From Winslowiella toletana (GTDB lineage Bacteria; Pseudomonadota; Gammaproteobacteria; Enterobacterales; Enterobacteriaceae), in NCBI RefSeq assembly GCF_032164335.1, contig NZ_CP134152.1, positions 992,001-1,056,000 of the forward strand: 64,000 bases of DNA, read 5' to 3'. A program made the position numbers and the translations under genes. Numbering within the stretch: position 1 is the first letter of the stretch; every line of letters starts with the position of its first letter. Shown here one piece after another: positions 22,377-32,662 of the stretch. Below the pieces are notes generated by a model, which saw only the letters and a program-made list of their open reading frames with translations, was not told the DNA's origin and ran no database searches.

Positions 22377-25300
22377 ATGGCTGAACCTCGTTTTATTCAC
22401 CTGCGCGTTCATAGCGATTACTCCATGATTGATGGACTCGCCAAAACCGCTCCGTTGGTGAAAAAAACGGCGGCGCTCGGCATGCCTGCTGTCGCGATTA
22501 CTGACTACACCAACCTGTGCGGTCTGGTGAAGTTCTACGGTGCGGCACATGGTGCCGGGGTTAAACCGATTATTGGTGCCGACTTTATGGTGTCCAGCGA
22601 GCTGATGGGCGATGAGCTGACCCATATTACCGTGCTGGCCGCCAACAACACCGGTTATCAGAATCTGACATTACTGATTTCCCGCGCCTATCAGCGTGGT
22701 TATGGCGTGGCCGGGCCGATTATCGATCGTGACTGGCTGGCCGATCTGCAGGAAGGATTGATACTGTTATCCGGTGGCCGCCGTGGTGATGTGGGTAAAA
22801 GCCTGCTGCGCGGTAATCCGGCGTTGGTGTCGCAGTGCCTGGAGTTTTATCAGCAACACTTTCCGAATCGCTACTATCTGGAACTGATCCGCACCGGCCG
22901 CCCGGATGAAGAGAGCTACCTGCATGCCGCCGTTGAGCTGGCAATTGCTGAAGGTATTCCGGTGGTGGCGACTAATGAAGTCTGCTTTATTAATGCAGAA
23001 GACTTCGATGCGCATGAAATCCGCGTGGCGATCCACGATGGTTTTACCCTCGACGATCCCAAACGTCCGCGTAACTACAGTCCTCAGCAATATTTGCGCA
23101 GCGAAGAGGAGATGTGCGAGCTGTTCTCGGACATTCCGGAAGCGCTGGAAAACAGCGTAGAAATTGCTAAGCGTTGTAACGTCACCATTCGTCTGGGCGA
23201 ATACTTCCTGCCGCAATTCCCGACCGGCGAGATGACCACCGAAGATTTCCTGGTGCTGAAATCTAAAGAAGGTCTGGAAGAGCGTCTGGAATTCCTGTTC
23301 CCGGATCCGCAAGTACGCGCTGAAAAACGCGTGGAATATGATGACCGCCTCGATATCGAACTGAAAGTTATCAACCAGATGGGCTTCCCTGGTTACTTTC
23401 TGATCGTTATGGAGTTTATCCAGTGGTCGAAGGACAACGGCGTGCCGGTTGGCCCTGGTCGTGGTTCCGGTGCCGGTTCACTGGTGGCGTACGCCTTAAA
23501 AATTACCGACCTCGATCCGCTGGAGTTTGATCTGCTGTTCGAACGCTTCCTTAACCCGGAGCGTGTGTCGATGCCTGACTTTGACGTCGACTTCTGTATG
23601 GAGAAGCGCGATCAGGTGATTGAGCACGTGGCCGAGATGTATGGTCGCCAGGCGGTATCGCAGATTATTACCTTTGGTACTATGGCGGCGAAAGCGGTAA
23701 TCCGCGACGTCGGTCGTGTACTGGGACACCCTTACGGTTTTGTCGATCGTATTTCGAAACTGGTGCCGCCCGATCCGGGCATGACGCTGGAAAAAGCCTT
23801 CGCCGCTGAACCGCAGTTGCCGGAAATCTATGAGGCGGATGAAGAGGTTAAAGCGCTGATTGATATGGCGCGTAAGCTGGAAGGGGTAACGCGTAACGCC
23901 GGTAAACACGCCGGTGGTGTGGTGATCGCACCGACGCAAATTACCGATTTTGCACCGCTGTACTGCGATGAAAACGGTAATCATCCGGTTACCCAGTTCG
24001 ATAAAAATGACGTCGAGTATGCCGGGCTGGTGAAGTTTGACTTCCTTGGTCTGCGTACCCTGACCATCATCGACTGGGCATTGAAAATGATCAATGCCCG
24101 CCGTGAGAAGCAGGGTGAGCCGCCGATTGATATCGCTGCCATCCCGCTGGATGACAAGAAAAGCTTCGACATGCTACAGCGCTCGGAAACCACTGCGGTC
24201 TTCCAGCTTGAATCGCGCGGCATGAAAGATCTGATCAAACGCCTGAAGCCTGACTGCTTTGAAGATATGATCGCTCTGGTGGCACTCTTCCGCCCTGGTC
24301 CACTGCAGTCGGGAATGGTAGATAACTTTATAGACCGTAAGCATGGTCGCGAAGAGATTTCCTACCCGGATATTCAGTGGCAGCATGAGTCACTGAAGCC
24401 GGTACTGGAGCCAACCTACGGCATCATCCTGTATCAGGAACAGGTTATGCAGATTGCGCAGGTGCTGGCCGGATACAGCCTTGGCGGCGCGGATATGCTG
24501 CGTCGCGCAATGGGTAAAAAGAATCCGGTCGAGATGGCCAAACAGCGCGGTGGCTTCGAGGACGGAGCGAAATCTCGCGGCATTGATGGCGAACTGTCGG
24601 TTAAAATCTTCGATCTGGTAGAGAAGTTCGCCGGTTATGGCTTCAACAAGTCGCACTCCGCCGCGTATGCTTTAGTCTCTTACCAGACGCTGTGGCTGAA
24701 AGCGCACTATCCGGCTGAATTTATGGCGGCGGTAATGACCGCCGATATGGATAACACCGAAAAAGTGGTGTCGCTGGTGGACGAGTGCTGGCGCATGGGC
24801 TTAAAAATTCTGCCGCCGGATATTAACTCGGGCCTGTATCATTTCCACGTCAATAATGACGGCGAGATTGTTTACGGTATTGGCGCGATCAAAGGTGTGG
24901 GTGAAGGTCCGATCGAGGCGATCCTCGAAGCGCGTAATGAAGGCGGCTATTTCCGCGAGCTGTTTGATCTCTGCGCGCGCACTGATACTAAAAAAATTAA
25001 CCGTCGGGTGCTGGAAAAGTTGATCATGTCCGGGGCGTTCGATCGCCTGGGGCCGCACCGTGCTGCGCTGATGAGCGCGCTGGGCGATGCGCTGAAAGCT
25101 GCCGATCAGCACGCCAAAGCCGAAGCTATCGGCCAGGCTGATATGTTTGGCGTGCTGGCCGAGGCGCCGGAGCAGGTGGAGAAATCCTATTCCGACGTCA
25201 CGCCGTGGCCGGAACAGATTCAGCTGGACGGTGAGCGCGAAACGTTAGGGCTTTATCTCACCGGCCATCCGATCAATCAGTACCTGAAAGAAATTGAGCG

Positions 25301-25859
25301 CTATGTAGGTGGTACGCGCCTGAAAGACATGCACCCGACCGATCGTGGTAAGATCACCACGGCTGCCGGTCTGGTGGTGGCGGCCCGCGTAATGGTAACA
25401 AAACGCGGTAACCGTATTGGCATCTGCACGCTGGACGACCGTTCTGGTCGGCTGGAAGTGATGTTGTTCACAGATGCGTTAGATAAGTACCAGCAGCTGC
25501 TGGAGAAAGACCGTATCCTGATCGTCAGCGGACAAGTCAGCTTTGATGACTTCAGTGGTGGCCTTAAGATGACCGCCCGTGAACTGATGGACATCGACGA
25601 AGCACGCGAAAAATATGCACGCGGGCTTGCTATCTCGCTGACGGACAGGCAAATTGATGACCAGCTTTTGAACCGTCTCCGTCAATCCCTGGAACCCCAT
25701 CGTTCGGGAACCATTCCGGTACATCTCTACTATCAGAGAGAGGATGCGCGGGCGAAGCTGCGCTTCGGTGCAGCGTGGCGTGTATCGCCCAGCGATCGTT
25801 TACTTAACGATCTACGTTCGTTGATAGGATCGGAGCAGGTGGAACTGGAGTTTGACTAA
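22377..25859 (+). CDS. dnaE: DNA polymerase III alpha subunit
   Basis: Replicative polymerase of the holoenzyme. The 1160 residues are full length. Domains in order: PHP domain ([16 protein letters not shown] at the N-terminus), C-family polymerase core with the catalytic PDFDVDF motif near residue 400, tandem helix-hairpin-helix, OB fold (near residue 1000) and the C-terminal clamp- and tau-binding region. Its proofreading partner dnaQ is also in this window, at 57294. accA follows after 12 bases. Confidence 0.99.
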   Translation: MAEPRFIHLRVHSDYSMIDGLAKTAPLVKKTAALGMPAVAITDYTNLCGLVKFYGAAHGAGVKPIIGADFMVSSELMGDELTHITVLAANNTGYQNLTLLISRAYQRGYGVAGPIIDRDWLADLQEGLILLSGGRRGDVGKSLLRGNPALVSQCLEFYQQHFPNRYYLELIRTGRPDEESYLHAAVELAIAEGIPVVATNEVCFINAEDFDAHEIRVAIHDGFTLDDPKRPRNYSPQQYLRSEEEMCELFSDIPEALENSVEIAKRCNVTIRLGEYFLPQFPTGEMTTEDFLVLKSKEGLEERLEFLFPDPQVRAEKRVEYDDRLDIELKVINQMGFPGYFLIVMEFIQWSKDNGVPVGPGRGSGAGSLVAYALKITDLDPLEFDLLFERFLNPERVSMPDFDVDFCMEKRDQVIEHVAEMYGRQAVSQIITFGTMAAKAVIRDVGRVLGHPYGFVDRISKLVPPDPGMTLEKAFAAEPQLPEIYEADEEVKALIDMARKLEGVTRNAGKHAGGVVIAPTQITDFAPLYCDENGNHPVTQFDKNDVEYAGLVKFDFLGLRTLTIIDWALKMINARREKQGEPPIDIAAIPLDDKKSFDMLQRSETTAVFQLESRGMKDLIKRLKPDCFEDMIALVALFRPGPLQSGMVDNFIDRKHGREEISYPDIQWQHESLKPVLEPTYGIILYQEQVMQIAQVLAGYSLGGADMLRRAMGKKNPVEMAKQRGGFEDGAKSRGIDGELSVKIFDLVEKFAGYGFNKSHSAAYALVSYQTLWLKAHYPAEFMAAVMTADMDNTEKVVSLVDECWRMGLKILPPDINSGLYHFHVNNDGEIVYGIGAIKGVGEGPIEAILEARNEGGYFRELFDLCARTDTKKINRRVLEKLIMSGAFDRLGPHRAALMSALGDALKAADQHAKAEAIGQADMFGVLAEAPEQVEKSYSDVTPWPEQIQLDGERETLGLYLTGHPINQYLKEIERYVGGTRLKDMHPTDRGKITTAAGLVVAARVMVTKRGNRIGICTLDDRSGRLEVMLFTDALDKYQQLLEKDRILIVSGQVSFDDFSGGLKMTARELMDIDEAREKYARGLAISLTDRQIDDQLLNRLRQSLEPHRSGTIPVHLYYQREDARAKLRFGAAWRVSPSDRLLNDLRSLIGSEQVELEFD

Positions 25860-25871
25860 AACAGGAATATT

Positions 25872-26831
25872 ATGAGTCTTAATTACCTGGATTTCGAACA
25901 GCCAATCGCAGAACTGGAAGCGAAGATTGATTCGCTTACTGCGGTTAGCCGTCAGGATGAAAAACTGGATATTAATCTGGATGAAGAAGTGCACCGTCTG
26001 CGCGAGAAAAGCGTTGAGCTGACACGTAAGATCTTCTCAGATTTGGGTGCCTGGCAGATCGCGCAGTTAGCGCGTCATCCGCTGCGTCCCTACACGCTGG
26101 ACTATGTCCGTAACGTGTTTACCGACTTTGACGAGTTGGCAGGCGATCGCGCTTACGCCGATGATAAAGCGATTGTTGGCGGTATTGCTCGTCTGGACGG
26201 TCGTCCGGTGATGATCATTGGTCATCAGAAAGGCCGCGAAACCAAAGAGAAAATTCGTCGCAACTTCGGCATGCCGGCACCAGAAGGCTATCGCAAAGCG
26301 CTGCGCCTGATGGAGATGGCTGAGCGTTTCAAGATGCCGATCATCACGTTTATCGATACCCCAGGTGCTTACCCTGGCGTCGGTGCAGAAGAGCGCGGTC
26401 AGTCTGAAGCCATTGCACGTAATCTGCGTGAAATGTCAGGTCTGAAAGTGCCGGTCATCTGTACCGTTATCGGTGAGGGGGGGTCCGGTGGCGCACTGGC
26501 AATCGGTGTTGGCGACAAAGTGAATATGTTGCAGTACAGCACCTATTCAGTGATTTCACCGGAAGGCTGTGCGTCGATCCTGTGGAAAAGTGCCGATAAA
26601 GCCCCACTGGCTGCTGAAGCGATGGGAATTATTGCCCCGCGTCTGAAAGAGCTGAAACTGATCGACACGGTAATCCCGGAACCGCTGGGTGCTGCACACC
26701 GCAATCCGCTTGCTGTTGCAGAGTCACTGAAAGCGCAGCTGCTGGAAGATCTGGCCGATCTTGACGTGCTGAGCACTGAGGAGCTGCTGAACCGTCGTTA
26801 TCAGCGCCTGATGAGCTACGGTTACGCATAA
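25872..26831 (+). CDS. accA: Acetyl-CoA carboxylase carboxyltransferase subunit alpha
   Basis: With AccD forms the carboxyltransferase that makes malonyl-CoA, the committed step of fatty-acid synthesis. The 319 residues equal the E. coli length, with the crotonase-fold signature [18 protein letters not shown] near residue 155 and the glycine-rich [17 protein letters not shown] near residue 200. The start is ATG with an AGGAAT site. A strong terminator ends the rnhB-dnaE-accA stretch. Confidence 0.99.
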   Translation: MSLNYLDFEQPIAELEAKIDSLTAVSRQDEKLDINLDEEVHRLREKSVELTRKIFSDLGAWQIAQLARHPLRPYTLDYVRNVFTDFDELAGDRAYADDKAIVGGIARLDGRPVMIIGHQKGRETKEKIRRNFGMPAPEGYRKALRLMEMAERFKMPIITFIDTPGAYPGVGAEERGQSEAIARNLREMSGLKVPVICTVIGEGGSGGALAIGVGDKVNMLQYSTYSVISPEGCASILWKSADKAPLAAEAMGIIAPRLKELKLIDTVIPEPLGAAHRNPLAVAESLKAQLLEDLADLDVLSTEELLNRRYQRLMSYGYA

Positions 26832-26871
26832 GCCATAAGCTTTTTCCCCTTTGATGGGGAGCAAGCCAGAG

Positions 26872-26917
26872 TGGGGGAAATGACTTACCAGCTAAGTCGT
26901 TTCCCCCATTTTTATTT
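26872..26917 (+). terminator. Rho-independent terminator after accA
   Basis: Sixteen-base-pair stem (26872-26887 with 26893-26908, one G-T wobble), a 5-base loop and a T-rich tail TTTTTATTTT. Confidence 0.93.
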
Positions 26918-26994
26918 TCCGCCATGGTATGGCGGCACAGAATGCCATTTCTGCAATCTGGTTCCTCATTCATATAGTCACCCCGATAAACTTA

Positions 26995-27023
26995 TTGCTC
27001 AGCTAATTAACTGCGGATAGTAT
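26995..27023 (+). promoter_or_regulatory. Predicted promoter of the iron-type binding protein gene
   Basis: TTGCTC (26995-27000), a 17-base spacer and TAGTAT (27018-27023). The start would fall near 27030, so the Fur box just downstream would block initial transcription. Confidence 0.5.
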
Positions 27024-27038
27024 GCAGACGCTGCTGTT

Positions 27039-27057
27039 GATAATAATAATCATTGTC
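27039..27057 (+). promoter_or_regulatory. Fur box
   Basis: GATAATAATAATCATTGTC matches the 19-base Fur consensus GATAATGATAATCATTATC at 17 of 19 positions. It lies 15 bases before the start codon of the downstream gene and 15 bases after the predicted -10, a repressing position. Confidence 0.8.
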
Positions 27058-27072
27058 TTTTCGGGGTTAATA

Positions 27073-28200
27073 ATGAAATACCTGTGGAATCGAATCACGC
27101 TGTTAATTGCCGCGCTGGCGTTAACGCACAACGTGCTGGCCGCCCCCTTTATTGTCGAGGACGTCAGCGGGCGCAAAGTTGAAATCAAATCCGAAGTTAA
27201 ACGCGTTATTTTAGGCGAAGGGCGTCAGATCTATCTGCTGGCGGCCTTCGACACCGATGCGCCGTTTAAACGCGTCGTCGGCTGGCGTGATGATTTGCCT
27301 AAGGCCGACTTCGACAGCTATCAAATCTATGCCAAAAAGTATCCGCAAATCACTGCGCTGCCGACGTTTGGCGGCGCAAAAGATGGCAGTTTTAATGTTG
27401 AGCAGGCGCTGACGCTGAAACCCGATCTGGTGCTGATGAATCTCGAATCGAAAGCCGCTATCGATGAGGGTAAGTTAATCGAAAAACTGGACCGTCTGGG
27501 CATTCCGGTGGTGTTTATCGACTTTCGTGAAAAGCCGTTTGAAAATGCCGAAAAAAGTATTCATATCCTCGGCCAGCTGTTGAACAAACCCGAGCGGGCC
27601 AAAGAGATTATCGATTTTCGCCAGCAGCAGATCGACCTGGTGATTAATCGCCTGAAGGATTACCACGGCCCACGACCTAAAGTGATGATTGACCGTGCCG
27701 GTGGTTACGATGATGAGTGCTGCATGTCGTTCGGCAATGAAAACTTTGGCCGCATGGTTGAAGTGGCGGGTGGTGATAATATCGCTAAAAATCTGATTCC
27801 TGGCACCTTTGGTACGCTGAATCCGGAGCAGATTATCAGCGCGCGTCCTGATGTAGTGGTAGTAACCGGTGCCAACTGGAAAAACTATAACACCGCCAAT
27901 GGTTGGGTTGGCGTAGGGCCGGGGGCTGATTTGACGGTCGCACGCCAGCGCTTGCAGGCGCTGATGCAGCGTTCGGCATTTAAAACGCTACCGGTTGCCA
28001 GCAATGGTAATGCCCACGCTATCTGGCATCAGTTTTATGACAGCCCGTATCAGTTTGTTGCGATACAGGCGCTGGCTAAATGGATGCATCCTGAGCTGTT
28101 TAAAGATATCGATCCGGATGCGACTTTCCGCACCTTCCATCAGCGTTTCCTGCCAGTAGATTATCAGCCAGGCTACTGGGTGACCCTGCCAGCGAAATAA
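27073..28200 (+). CDS. Periplasmic ABC transporter substrate-binding protein, iron/siderophore type
   Basis: Predicted class III (BtuF/FecB/TroA-like) periplasmic binding protein of 375 residues. The signal peptide is residues 1 to about 23 (KYLWNRITLLIAALALTHN, cleavage after VLA). The mature part shows the two-lobe pattern: FIVEDVSGRKVEIKSEVKRV at the start, LKPDLVLMN in the first lobe and ISARPDVVVVTGA in the second. Two adjacent cysteines (216, 217) in DDECCMSF are unusual. The start at 27073 is chosen because the Fur box and promoter would otherwise fall inside the gene. No permease or ATPase gene is near, so it would have to use a distant transporter. E. coli lacks a gene between accA and ldcC. 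The iron role rests on the Fur box and fold; the ligand is unknown. Confidence 0.85.
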   Translation: MKYLWNRITLLIAALALTHNVLAAPFIVEDVSGRKVEIKSEVKRVILGEGRQIYLLAAFDTDAPFKRVVGWRDDLPKADFDSYQIYAKKYPQITALPTFGGAKDGSFNVEQALTLKPDLVLMNLESKAAIDEGKLIEKLDRLGIPVVFIDFREKPFENAEKSIHILGQLLNKPERAKEIIDFRQQQIDLVINRLKDYHGPRPKVMIDRAGGYDDECCMSFGNENFGRMVEVAGGDNIAKNLIPGTFGTLNPEQIISARPDVVVVTGANWKNYNTANGWVGVGPGADLTVARQRLQALMQRSAFKTLPVASNGNAHAIWHQFYDSPYQFVAIQALAKWMHPELFKDIDPDATFRTFHQRFLPVDYQPGYWVTLPAK

Positions 28201-28206
28201 GTTTCA

Positions 28207-28232
28207 GCGGGCTGGTGATGATGCCAGCCCGC
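28207..28232 (+). terminator. Possible terminator hairpin after the binding protein gene
   Basis: Perfect 9-bp GC-rich stem (GCGGGCTGG / CCAGCCCGC) with an 8-base loop, 6 bases after the stop. No T run follows, so termination is uncertain. Confidence 0.4.
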
Positions 28233-28338
28233 AACACACGCTTACAGCCCGCTACGCTTTATCTGCCTTAAATCAGCCATCTGACTAACCTGATCCGCTA
28301 TGCTTATTCATTGCATTAATTTCACCAGGAGGTGTGCA

Positions 28339-30498
28339 TTGAATATCATCGCGATTATGGGGCCGCATGAGGTTTTTTATAAAGACCAGCCAATCCGCGA
28401 GCTTCACGACGCGTTAACCACGCAGGGATTCCAGCTGATCTATCCGAAAAATGCCGACGATCTGCTTAAGCTGATTGAGCATAATCCGCGTATTTGTGGC
28501 GTTATTTTTGACTGGGATGAGTACAGTCTTGATCTGTGCAGCGAAATCAATCAACTGAATGAATATCTGCCGCTGTATGCTTTTATCAATACCCACTCGC
28601 AGCTTGACGTCAGTATTAATGAAATGCGTATGGCGCTGTGGTTCTTTGAATATGCGCTGAATGCAGCGGATGAAATCGCCCAACGCATTCGTCAGTACAC
28701 CAATGAGTATATTGATGCGATTACCCCGCCTTTAACCCGTGCGCTGTTTACCTATGTGAAAGAGGGTAAATATACCTTTTGTACTCCCGGCCATATGGCA
28801 GGTACTGCATTTCAGAAAAGCCCGGTCGGGACGCTTTTCTACGATTTCTTTGGTGCCAATACGCTGAAAGCGGATATTTCTATCTCGGTGACCGAGCTGG
28901 GTTCGCTGCTCGATCACACCGGCCCGCATCTGGAGGCTGAAGAGTATGTGGCGCGCACCTTTGGTGCTGAACAAAGTTACATGGTGACTAACGGCACCTC
29001 GACCTCCAACAAAATAGTCGGCATGTATGCGGCAGCGGCAGGCAGTACGGTTTTAATCGATCGTAATTGCCATAAATCACTGACTCATTTGTTGATGATG
29101 AGCGATCTGGTGCCGATCTGGCTGAAGCCAACGCGTAACCCGCTGGGTATTCTCGGCGGCATTCCCAAACATGAGTTCACCAAAGAGAGCATTGCGTTAA
29201 AAGTGGCGCAAACTGAGCATGCCAGCTGGCCGGTGCACGCGGTGATCACCAACTCCACTTACGACGGCCTGCTGTATAACACCCAGTACATCAAAGAAAC
29301 GCTGGATGTGCCGTCGATTCATTTTGACTCGGCCTGGGTGCCCTATACCAATTTTCATCCAATTTATGCCGGAAAAAGTGGCATGAGTGGGGAGCGCACG
29401 CCGGGAAAAGTGATTTATGAAACTCAGTCGACGCACAAACTGCTGGCGGCATTCTCGCAGGCTTCGCTGATTCATATTAAAGGCGATTACGACGAGCAGA
29501 CCTTTAACGAAGCCTACATGATGCATACCACTACGTCGCCCAACTACTCGATTGTCGCCTCAATAGAAACGGCGGCGGCCATGTTACGTGGAAATCCTGG
29601 CAAACGGCTGATTAACCGCTCGGTAGAGCGCGCGCTGCATTTTCGCCGCGAGGTGCAGCGCCTGCGCGAGGAGTGTGATGGCTGGTTCTTCGATATCTGG
29701 CAACCGGAAGCGGTGGATGAAGCTGAGTGCTGGCCGATTGAGCCGGGTGACGACTGGCACGGCTTTACCGATGCCGATCGCGACCATATGTATCTCGACC
29801 CGATTAAAGTGACGATTCTGACACCGGGCATGAACGAGCAGGGCGTAATGGCCGATGAAGGCATTCCTGCCGCGCTGGTGGCGAAATTTCTTGATGAACG
29901 CGGCGTAGTGGTTGAGAAAACCGGGCCTTATAATTTGCTGTTTCTGTTCAGTATTGGCATCGATAAAACCAAAGCGATGAGTCTGCTGCGCGGGTTGACC
30001 GAGTTTAAACGCAGCTACGATCTTAATCTGCGGGTGAAGAATATGCTGCCGGACCTGTATGCCGAAGATCCTGACTTTTACCGCAATATGCGCATCCAGA
30101 CGCTGGCGCAGGGCATCCATACGCTGATTCGTCAGCACGATTTACCGCGCCTGATGCTGCAGGCTTTTGATGTGCTGCCGGAAATGAAAATGACGCCGCA
30201 TCAGATGTTTCAGCAGCAGGTAAAAGGTAACGTGGAAACGGTCGATATCAGCGAGCTGCCAGGGCGGGTTTCCGCCAATATGATCCTGCCGTATCCGCCT
30301 GGCGTACCGCTGGTGATGCCAGGCGAAATGATCACCGAGGCCAGCCGCCCGGTGCTCGACTTTCTGCTAATGCTCTGCACCATTGGCGAACACTATCCGG
30401 GTTTTGAAACCGATATTCATGGCGCAACGCTGACTGAAGACGGAAGTTATCGCGTTCGGGTGTTGAAAACTGAGCTTCCGGAAGAGTTCCGGAATTAG
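28339..30498 (+). CDS. ldcC: Lysine decarboxylase (LdcC type)
   Basis: PLP-dependent fold-type I decarboxylase converting lysine to cadaverine and CO2, active as a large oligomer in the cytoplasm. The 719-residue protein has the N-terminal wing domain (GVIFDWDEYSLDL), the PLP core with Lys367 in STHKLLAA, and a C-terminal domain ending with YPGFETDIHG. The start is TTG at 28339 with a near-perfect AGGAGGT 5 bases upstream; the frame from 28300 adds 13 unrelated residues. Position near accA and the lack of a cadB antiporter gene beside it favour the constitutive LdcC over acid-induced CadA. Confidence 0.93.
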   Translation: MNIIAIMGPHEVFYKDQPIRELHDALTTQGFQLIYPKNADDLLKLIEHNPRICGVIFDWDEYSLDLCSEINQLNEYLPLYAFINTHSQLDVSINEMRMALWFFEYALNAADEIAQRIRQYTNEYIDAITPPLTRALFTYVKEGKYTFCTPGHMAGTAFQKSPVGTLFYDFFGANTLKADISISVTELGSLLDHTGPHLEAEEYVARTFGAEQSYMVTNGTSTSNKIVGMYAAAAGSTVLIDRNCHKSLTHLLMMSDLVPIWLKPTRNPLGILGGIPKHEFTKESIALKVAQTEHASWPVHAVITNSTYDGLLYNTQYIKETLDVPSIHFDSAWVPYTNFHPIYAGKSGMSGERTPGKVIYETQSTHKLLAAFSQASLIHIKGDYDEQTFNEAYMMHTTTSPNYSIVASIETAAAMLRGNPGKRLINRSVERALHFRREVQRLREECDGWFFDIWQPEAVDEAECWPIEPGDDWHGFTDADRDHMYLDPIKVTILTPGMNEQGVMADEGIPAALVAKFLDERGVVVEKTGPYNLLFLFSIGIDKTKAMSLLRGLTEFKRSYDLNLRVKNMLPDLYAEDPDFYRNMRIQTLAQGIHTLIRQHDLPRLMLQAFDVLPEMKMTPHQMFQQQVKGNVETVDISELPGRVSANMILPYPPGVPLVMPGEMITEASRPVLDFLLMLCTIGEHYPGFETDIHGATLTEDGSYRVRVLKTELPEEFRN

Positions 30499-30504
30499 TC
30501 CCCT

Positions 30505-30542
30505 TGTTGCCAGCATCGTGCGCAGGTAAGGTGCTGGCAACA
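30505..30542. other. Inverted repeat in the ldcC-yaeR gap
   Basis: Eleven-base-pair stem (TGTTGCCAGCA / TGCTGGCAACA) with a 16-base loop, immediately after ldcC. Without a T run it is a weak terminator candidate; it could equally be a processing site or operator. Confidence 0.45.
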
Positions 30543-30563
30543 TGGATTAATTAAGGAGTACAG

Positions 30564-30953
30564 ATGCTGGGTCTGAAGCAGGTTCATCATATTGCTATCA
30601 TTGCCACTGACTACGCACGCAGCAAGGCGTTCTACTGCGATATTCTCGGTTTTACGCTGATTGCGGAAGATTATCGTGCCGCGCGCCACTCGTGGAAGGG
30701 GGACCTGGCACTTAACGGGCAATATACCCTTGAGCTGTTCTCCTTTCCGCAGCCACCGGCGCGCGTCAGTCACCCTGAAGCCTGTGGCCTGCGCCACCTC
30801 GCATTCAGCGTCGATGATATCGAAAACGCGTTTACGTTTCTGGCTGCTAACGGGGTGAATTGCGAACCGCTGCGCGTTGATCCGCTGACCGGTAAACGCT
30901 TTACCTTTTTTAACGACCCTGATGGTTTGCCGCTGGAACTGTATCAGGCGTAG
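30564..30953 (+). CDS. yaeR: VOC family protein YaeR (glyoxalase I-like)
   Basis: Small metal-dependent protein of the vicinal oxygen chelate superfamily, 129 residues, like E. coli YaeR (also called GloA2). Paired beta-alpha-beta-beta-beta modules are visible: HHIAIIATDYARSKAFYCDILGF near the N-terminus and HLAFSVDDIENAFTFL in the second half, with likely metal ligands His9, His78 and Glu126 region (PLELYQ). The physiological substrate is not established. It is preceded by AAGGAG and followed after 47 bases by tilS, as in E. coli. Confidence 0.93.
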   Translation: MLGLKQVHHIAIIATDYARSKAFYCDILGFTLIAEDYRAARHSWKGDLALNGQYTLELFSFPQPPARVSHPEACGLRHLAFSVDDIENAFTFLAANGVNCEPLRVDPLTGKRFTFFNDPDGLPLELYQA

Positions 30954-31000
30954 AATAGCCGCTTATTTACACCGGTTTCTCTGAGGTTGTCACCATCGCT

Positions 31001-32317
31001 ATGCCACTGCTTGACAGTATTAACGCCCAGCTTGCCGGGCATCAGCGCCTGCTGGTGGCCTACAGCGGTGGGCTGGATTCGACGGTATTACTGCATCTGC
31101 TGGTACAGCTGGCTAACACTTCTCCCGGCTGGCAACTGCGCGCCATTCACATCCACCACGGCCTGAGTCCTAATGCCGATCGGTGGAGCCAGCATTGTCA
31201 GCAACAGTGTGACCGCTGGCAGCTGCCGCTGATTATCGAGCAGGTAACGGTAGACGCCCGCGAAAAAGGCATTGAAGCAGCGGCACGTGCCGCGCGCTAC
31301 GCGGCTTTCCGTCGTCACTTGCAGCCTGGTGAAGCATTGCTGAGCGCGCAGCATCTTGACGATCAGTGTGAAACATTGCTGCTGGCATTAAAGCGCGGCA
31401 GTGGCCCGGCCGGATTAGCAGCGATGCCTGCACAGCTGTGGCTGGGGGAAAATCCGTTGCTGAGGCCGTTGCTGGCGCAAAGTCGTCAACAGCTGGAGCA
31501 GTGGGCTGAACAACATCAGCTGAGCTGGATTGAAGACGAGAGTAACCAGGACACGCGTTACGATCGTAACTTTCTGCGTCAGCAGGTGCTGCCATTGCTG
31601 AATCAGCGCTGGCCGCATTTTGCCGCCGCGACTGCGCGTAGCGCCGCACTTTGTGGTGAGCAGGAGCAGTTACTGGATGAATTGCTGGCTGAATCACTGG
31701 CGACGCTGATTCAGCCGGACGGCTCGCTGCACATTGAACCGCTGCAATCGCTGAGCGAGCCACGGCGCTGTGCGCTGTTACGCCGCTGGATTGCCGGGCA
31801 GGGCGGTCTGATGCCGTCGCGCGATGCGCTACAGCGAATCTGGCGTGAAGTCATTAACAGTCGTGAAGATGCGGCACCGCGCATACAGCTGGGCGATCAT
31901 GAAATTCGGCGTTATCGGCAGGCAATTTACTGGCTGCCACTGCGGCCATCATTACGTGACACGGTGGTGGTCTGGCAACGTCCGTGGCAACCGCTACAGC
32001 TGCCGCATCAGCTGGGTACGGTTGCGGTTGATCCGCAGGGGGTCGCGCTGCGCCAGCCGCTTGCCGATGAAGCCGTGACTATCCGTTTTTATGCCCGTGG
32101 CGAGGTGCATATTGTCGGGCGTGCCGGTGGACGTGCGATCAAAAAACTGTGGCAGGAGTTTGCCATTCCGGTATGGCAGCGTGAGCAGACGCCGCTGCTG
32201 TTTTATGGCGAGCAGCTGATTGCCGCTCTTGGAGTATTTGTCACCCGCGCCGGAAGCGCAGAGCATCAGCCTGGCTGGCGAGTCAGCTGGCAGCAATATA
32301 ATAATAGAGAGCAATGA
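31001..32317 (+). CDS. tilS: tRNA(Ile)-lysidine synthetase TilS
   Basis: Essential enzyme that adds lysine to C34 of the CAU-anticodon tRNA-Ile, changing its specificity from Met to Ile. It has 438 residues (E. coli 432). The N-terminal PP-loop ATP motif YSGGLDSTVLLH lies at residues 20-31, followed by the TilS substrate-binding and C-terminal domains. The start ATG follows a weak ribosome site. Its stop overlaps the start of the downstream cytochrome gene (ATGA). Confidence 0.97.
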   Translation: MPLLDSINAQLAGHQRLLVAYSGGLDSTVLLHLLVQLANTSPGWQLRAIHIHHGLSPNADRWSQHCQQQCDRWQLPLIIEQVTVDAREKGIEAAARAARYAAFRRHLQPGEALLSAQHLDDQCETLLLALKRGSGPAGLAAMPAQLWLGENPLLRPLLAQSRQQLEQWAEQHQLSWIEDESNQDTRYDRNFLRQQVLPLLNQRWPHFAAATARSAALCGEQEQLLDELLAESLATLIQPDGSLHIEPLQSLSEPRRCALLRRWIAGQGGLMPSRDALQRIWREVINSREDAAPRIQLGDHEIRRYRQAIYWLPLRPSLRDTVVVWQRPWQPLQLPHQLGTVAVDPQGVALRQPLADEAVTIRFYARGEVHIVGRAGGRAIKKLWQEFAIPVWQREQTPLLFYGEQLIAALGVFVTRAGSAEHQPGWRVSWQQYNNREQ

Positions 32318-32628
32318 TGAACAAGTTAGTTTTGGCACTGATACTGGCGTCAGTCAGCGTGCCGGCATTGGCCGATGGCGATGTGAATGCCGGTCAGCAG
32401 AAATCGGCAGCCTGTGCGGCATGCCATGGCGCGCAGGGAAAAGCGAAACCAGAGCTTTATCCCAATCTGGCCGGGCAGCATGCTGCTTATCTGGCGCAGG
32501 CGCTGCGGGCGTATAAAAAAGGCGATCGCAGTGGTGGACAGGCGGAAGTGATGAGGGCGTTTGTGGCGGGATTAAGCGAGCAGGATATCGACGATCTGGC
32601 GGCTTACTATGGCAGTCAGCAGCCGTAA
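32314..32628 (+). CDS. Small periplasmic class I c-type cytochrome
   Basis: Protein of 104 residues with a cleavable signal peptide (cleavage near ALA-DGD, about residue 21), one haem-binding CAACH motif at residues 34-38 and an axial Met candidate in EVMRAFV near residue 84. This is the c553/c4-like single-domain type that shuttles electrons in the periplasm. It overlaps tilS by 4 bases, so translation is probably coupled, and E. coli has no gene here. Partner enzymes are not in the window. An alternative start is the next codon, also ATG. Confidence 0.88.
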   Translation: MMNKLVLALILASVSVPALADGDVNAGQQKSAACAACHGAQGKAKPELYPNLAGQHAAYLAQALRAYKKGDRSGGQAEVMRAFVAGLSEQDIDDLAAYYGSQQP

Positions 32629-32636
32629 AATGACAG

Positions 32637-32656
32637 GGGCGGAATAAATTCCGCCC
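32637..32656. terminator. Hairpin between convergent cytochrome and rof genes
   Basis: GGGCGGAAT / ATTCCGCCC inverted repeat with a very short loop between two convergent genes. No T run on either side, so it is only a probable bidirectional terminator. Confidence 0.5.
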
Positions 32657-32662
32657 GCAGGG

